This document shows, one piece after another, positions 63,014 to 64,000 of a stretch of 64,000 nt of DNA. The stretch's first letter is position 1, and each line of letters opens with the position of its first letter. The notes under the pieces are model-generated. The model did not search any database and was not told the origin of the DNA. It worked only from the letters and a program-made list of their open reading frames with translations. The stretch spans positions 1 through 64,000 of the forward strand of contig BAAHQB010000288.1 of assembly GCA_054601695.1 (NCBI GenBank), given 5' to 3'. This stretch comes from Amorphochlora amoebiformis (Eukaryota > Cercozoa > Chlorarachniophyceae). The position numbers were made by a program, and so were the translations under genes.

Positions 63014-63130
63014 GACTCTTTTCAGCCCGATGACACGTGTAGAAAAAAAAATGTCGGCGAACGTAAACACGTGTCAGCAAATTTTGACACGTGCACATGG
63101 TCAAAATCCAATGGCCGCCACTCGTTCCCG
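63014..63130 (-). promoter_or_regulatory. Presumed promoter or 5' UTR with three CACGTG boxes
   Basis: CACGTG occurs at 63034-63039, 63068-63073 and 63088-63093, within 80 bp of the ATG of the F-box/LRR gene. The region is AT-poor relative to the window. Regulation by a CACGTG-binding (bHLH or bZIP type) factor is inference. Confidence 0.4.

Positions 63131-64000
<870 letters not shown>

Overview
The window is eukaryotic nuclear DNA. It has spliced genes with very short exons, (TA)n microsatellite tracts on almost every line, and many interstitial TTAGGG/CCCTAA arrays. I cannot place the lineage: a TTAGGG-type repeat is shared by animals, fungi, many protists and some algae. I saw no rRNA, tRNA, recognisable transposon or virus. 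Nearly all long open frames here are translations of simple repeats (IYIY, SLSL, RARA, NPNP, VRVR) and are not genes.

The main result is a gene hidden in the microsatellite. On the minus strand, from an ATG at 63013 to a stop at 41992, I can chain about 26 exons of roughly 18 to 168 nt. They are separated by introns made of (TA)n and telomere-type repeats. Exon 1 carries an F-box-like segment. Almost every later exon carries a leucine-rich-repeat (LRR) segment of the cysteine-containing F-box/LRR (FBXL) type. Codon phase agrees at 23 of 25 junctions as first chained. The inferred product is about 560 residues, from about 1.7 kb of exon in 21 kb.

The scattered non-TA islands are mostly not random. 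They are duplicated exon edges. For a given exon, copies of acceptor plus exon 5' part lie upstream of one complete copy, and copies of exon 3' part plus donor lie downstream. Several satellites (57 bp, 38 bp, 44 bp and a 13-copy array at 54-56 kb) are explained this way.

Layout. 1-13.2 kb: a second LRR-like gene on the minus strand, running off the left edge (moderate support at 0.4-7.2 kb, weak beyond). 13.2-13.6 kb: a GC-richer, possibly divergent promoter. 13.6-27.4 kb: a plus-strand LRR-like gene, best supported from 19.35 kb to a stop at 27447. 27.5-34.9 kb: 27-bp and 24-bp satellites containing CACGTG, a 570-bp direct duplication, coding-like islands whose strand I cannot settle, and a palindromic telomeric block. 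34.9-38.1 kb: a weak minus-strand exon chain. 39.1-41.4 kb: AT-poorer DNA with poly-G/C runs and a 39-bp satellite. 42-63 kb: the F-box/LRR gene with its promoter at 63.0-63.1 kb.

All exon models come from reading splice sites, phase and protein character by eye. Transcript data would be decisive. Very short exons can look plausible on both strands, so single-exon calls are much weaker than the chained ones.
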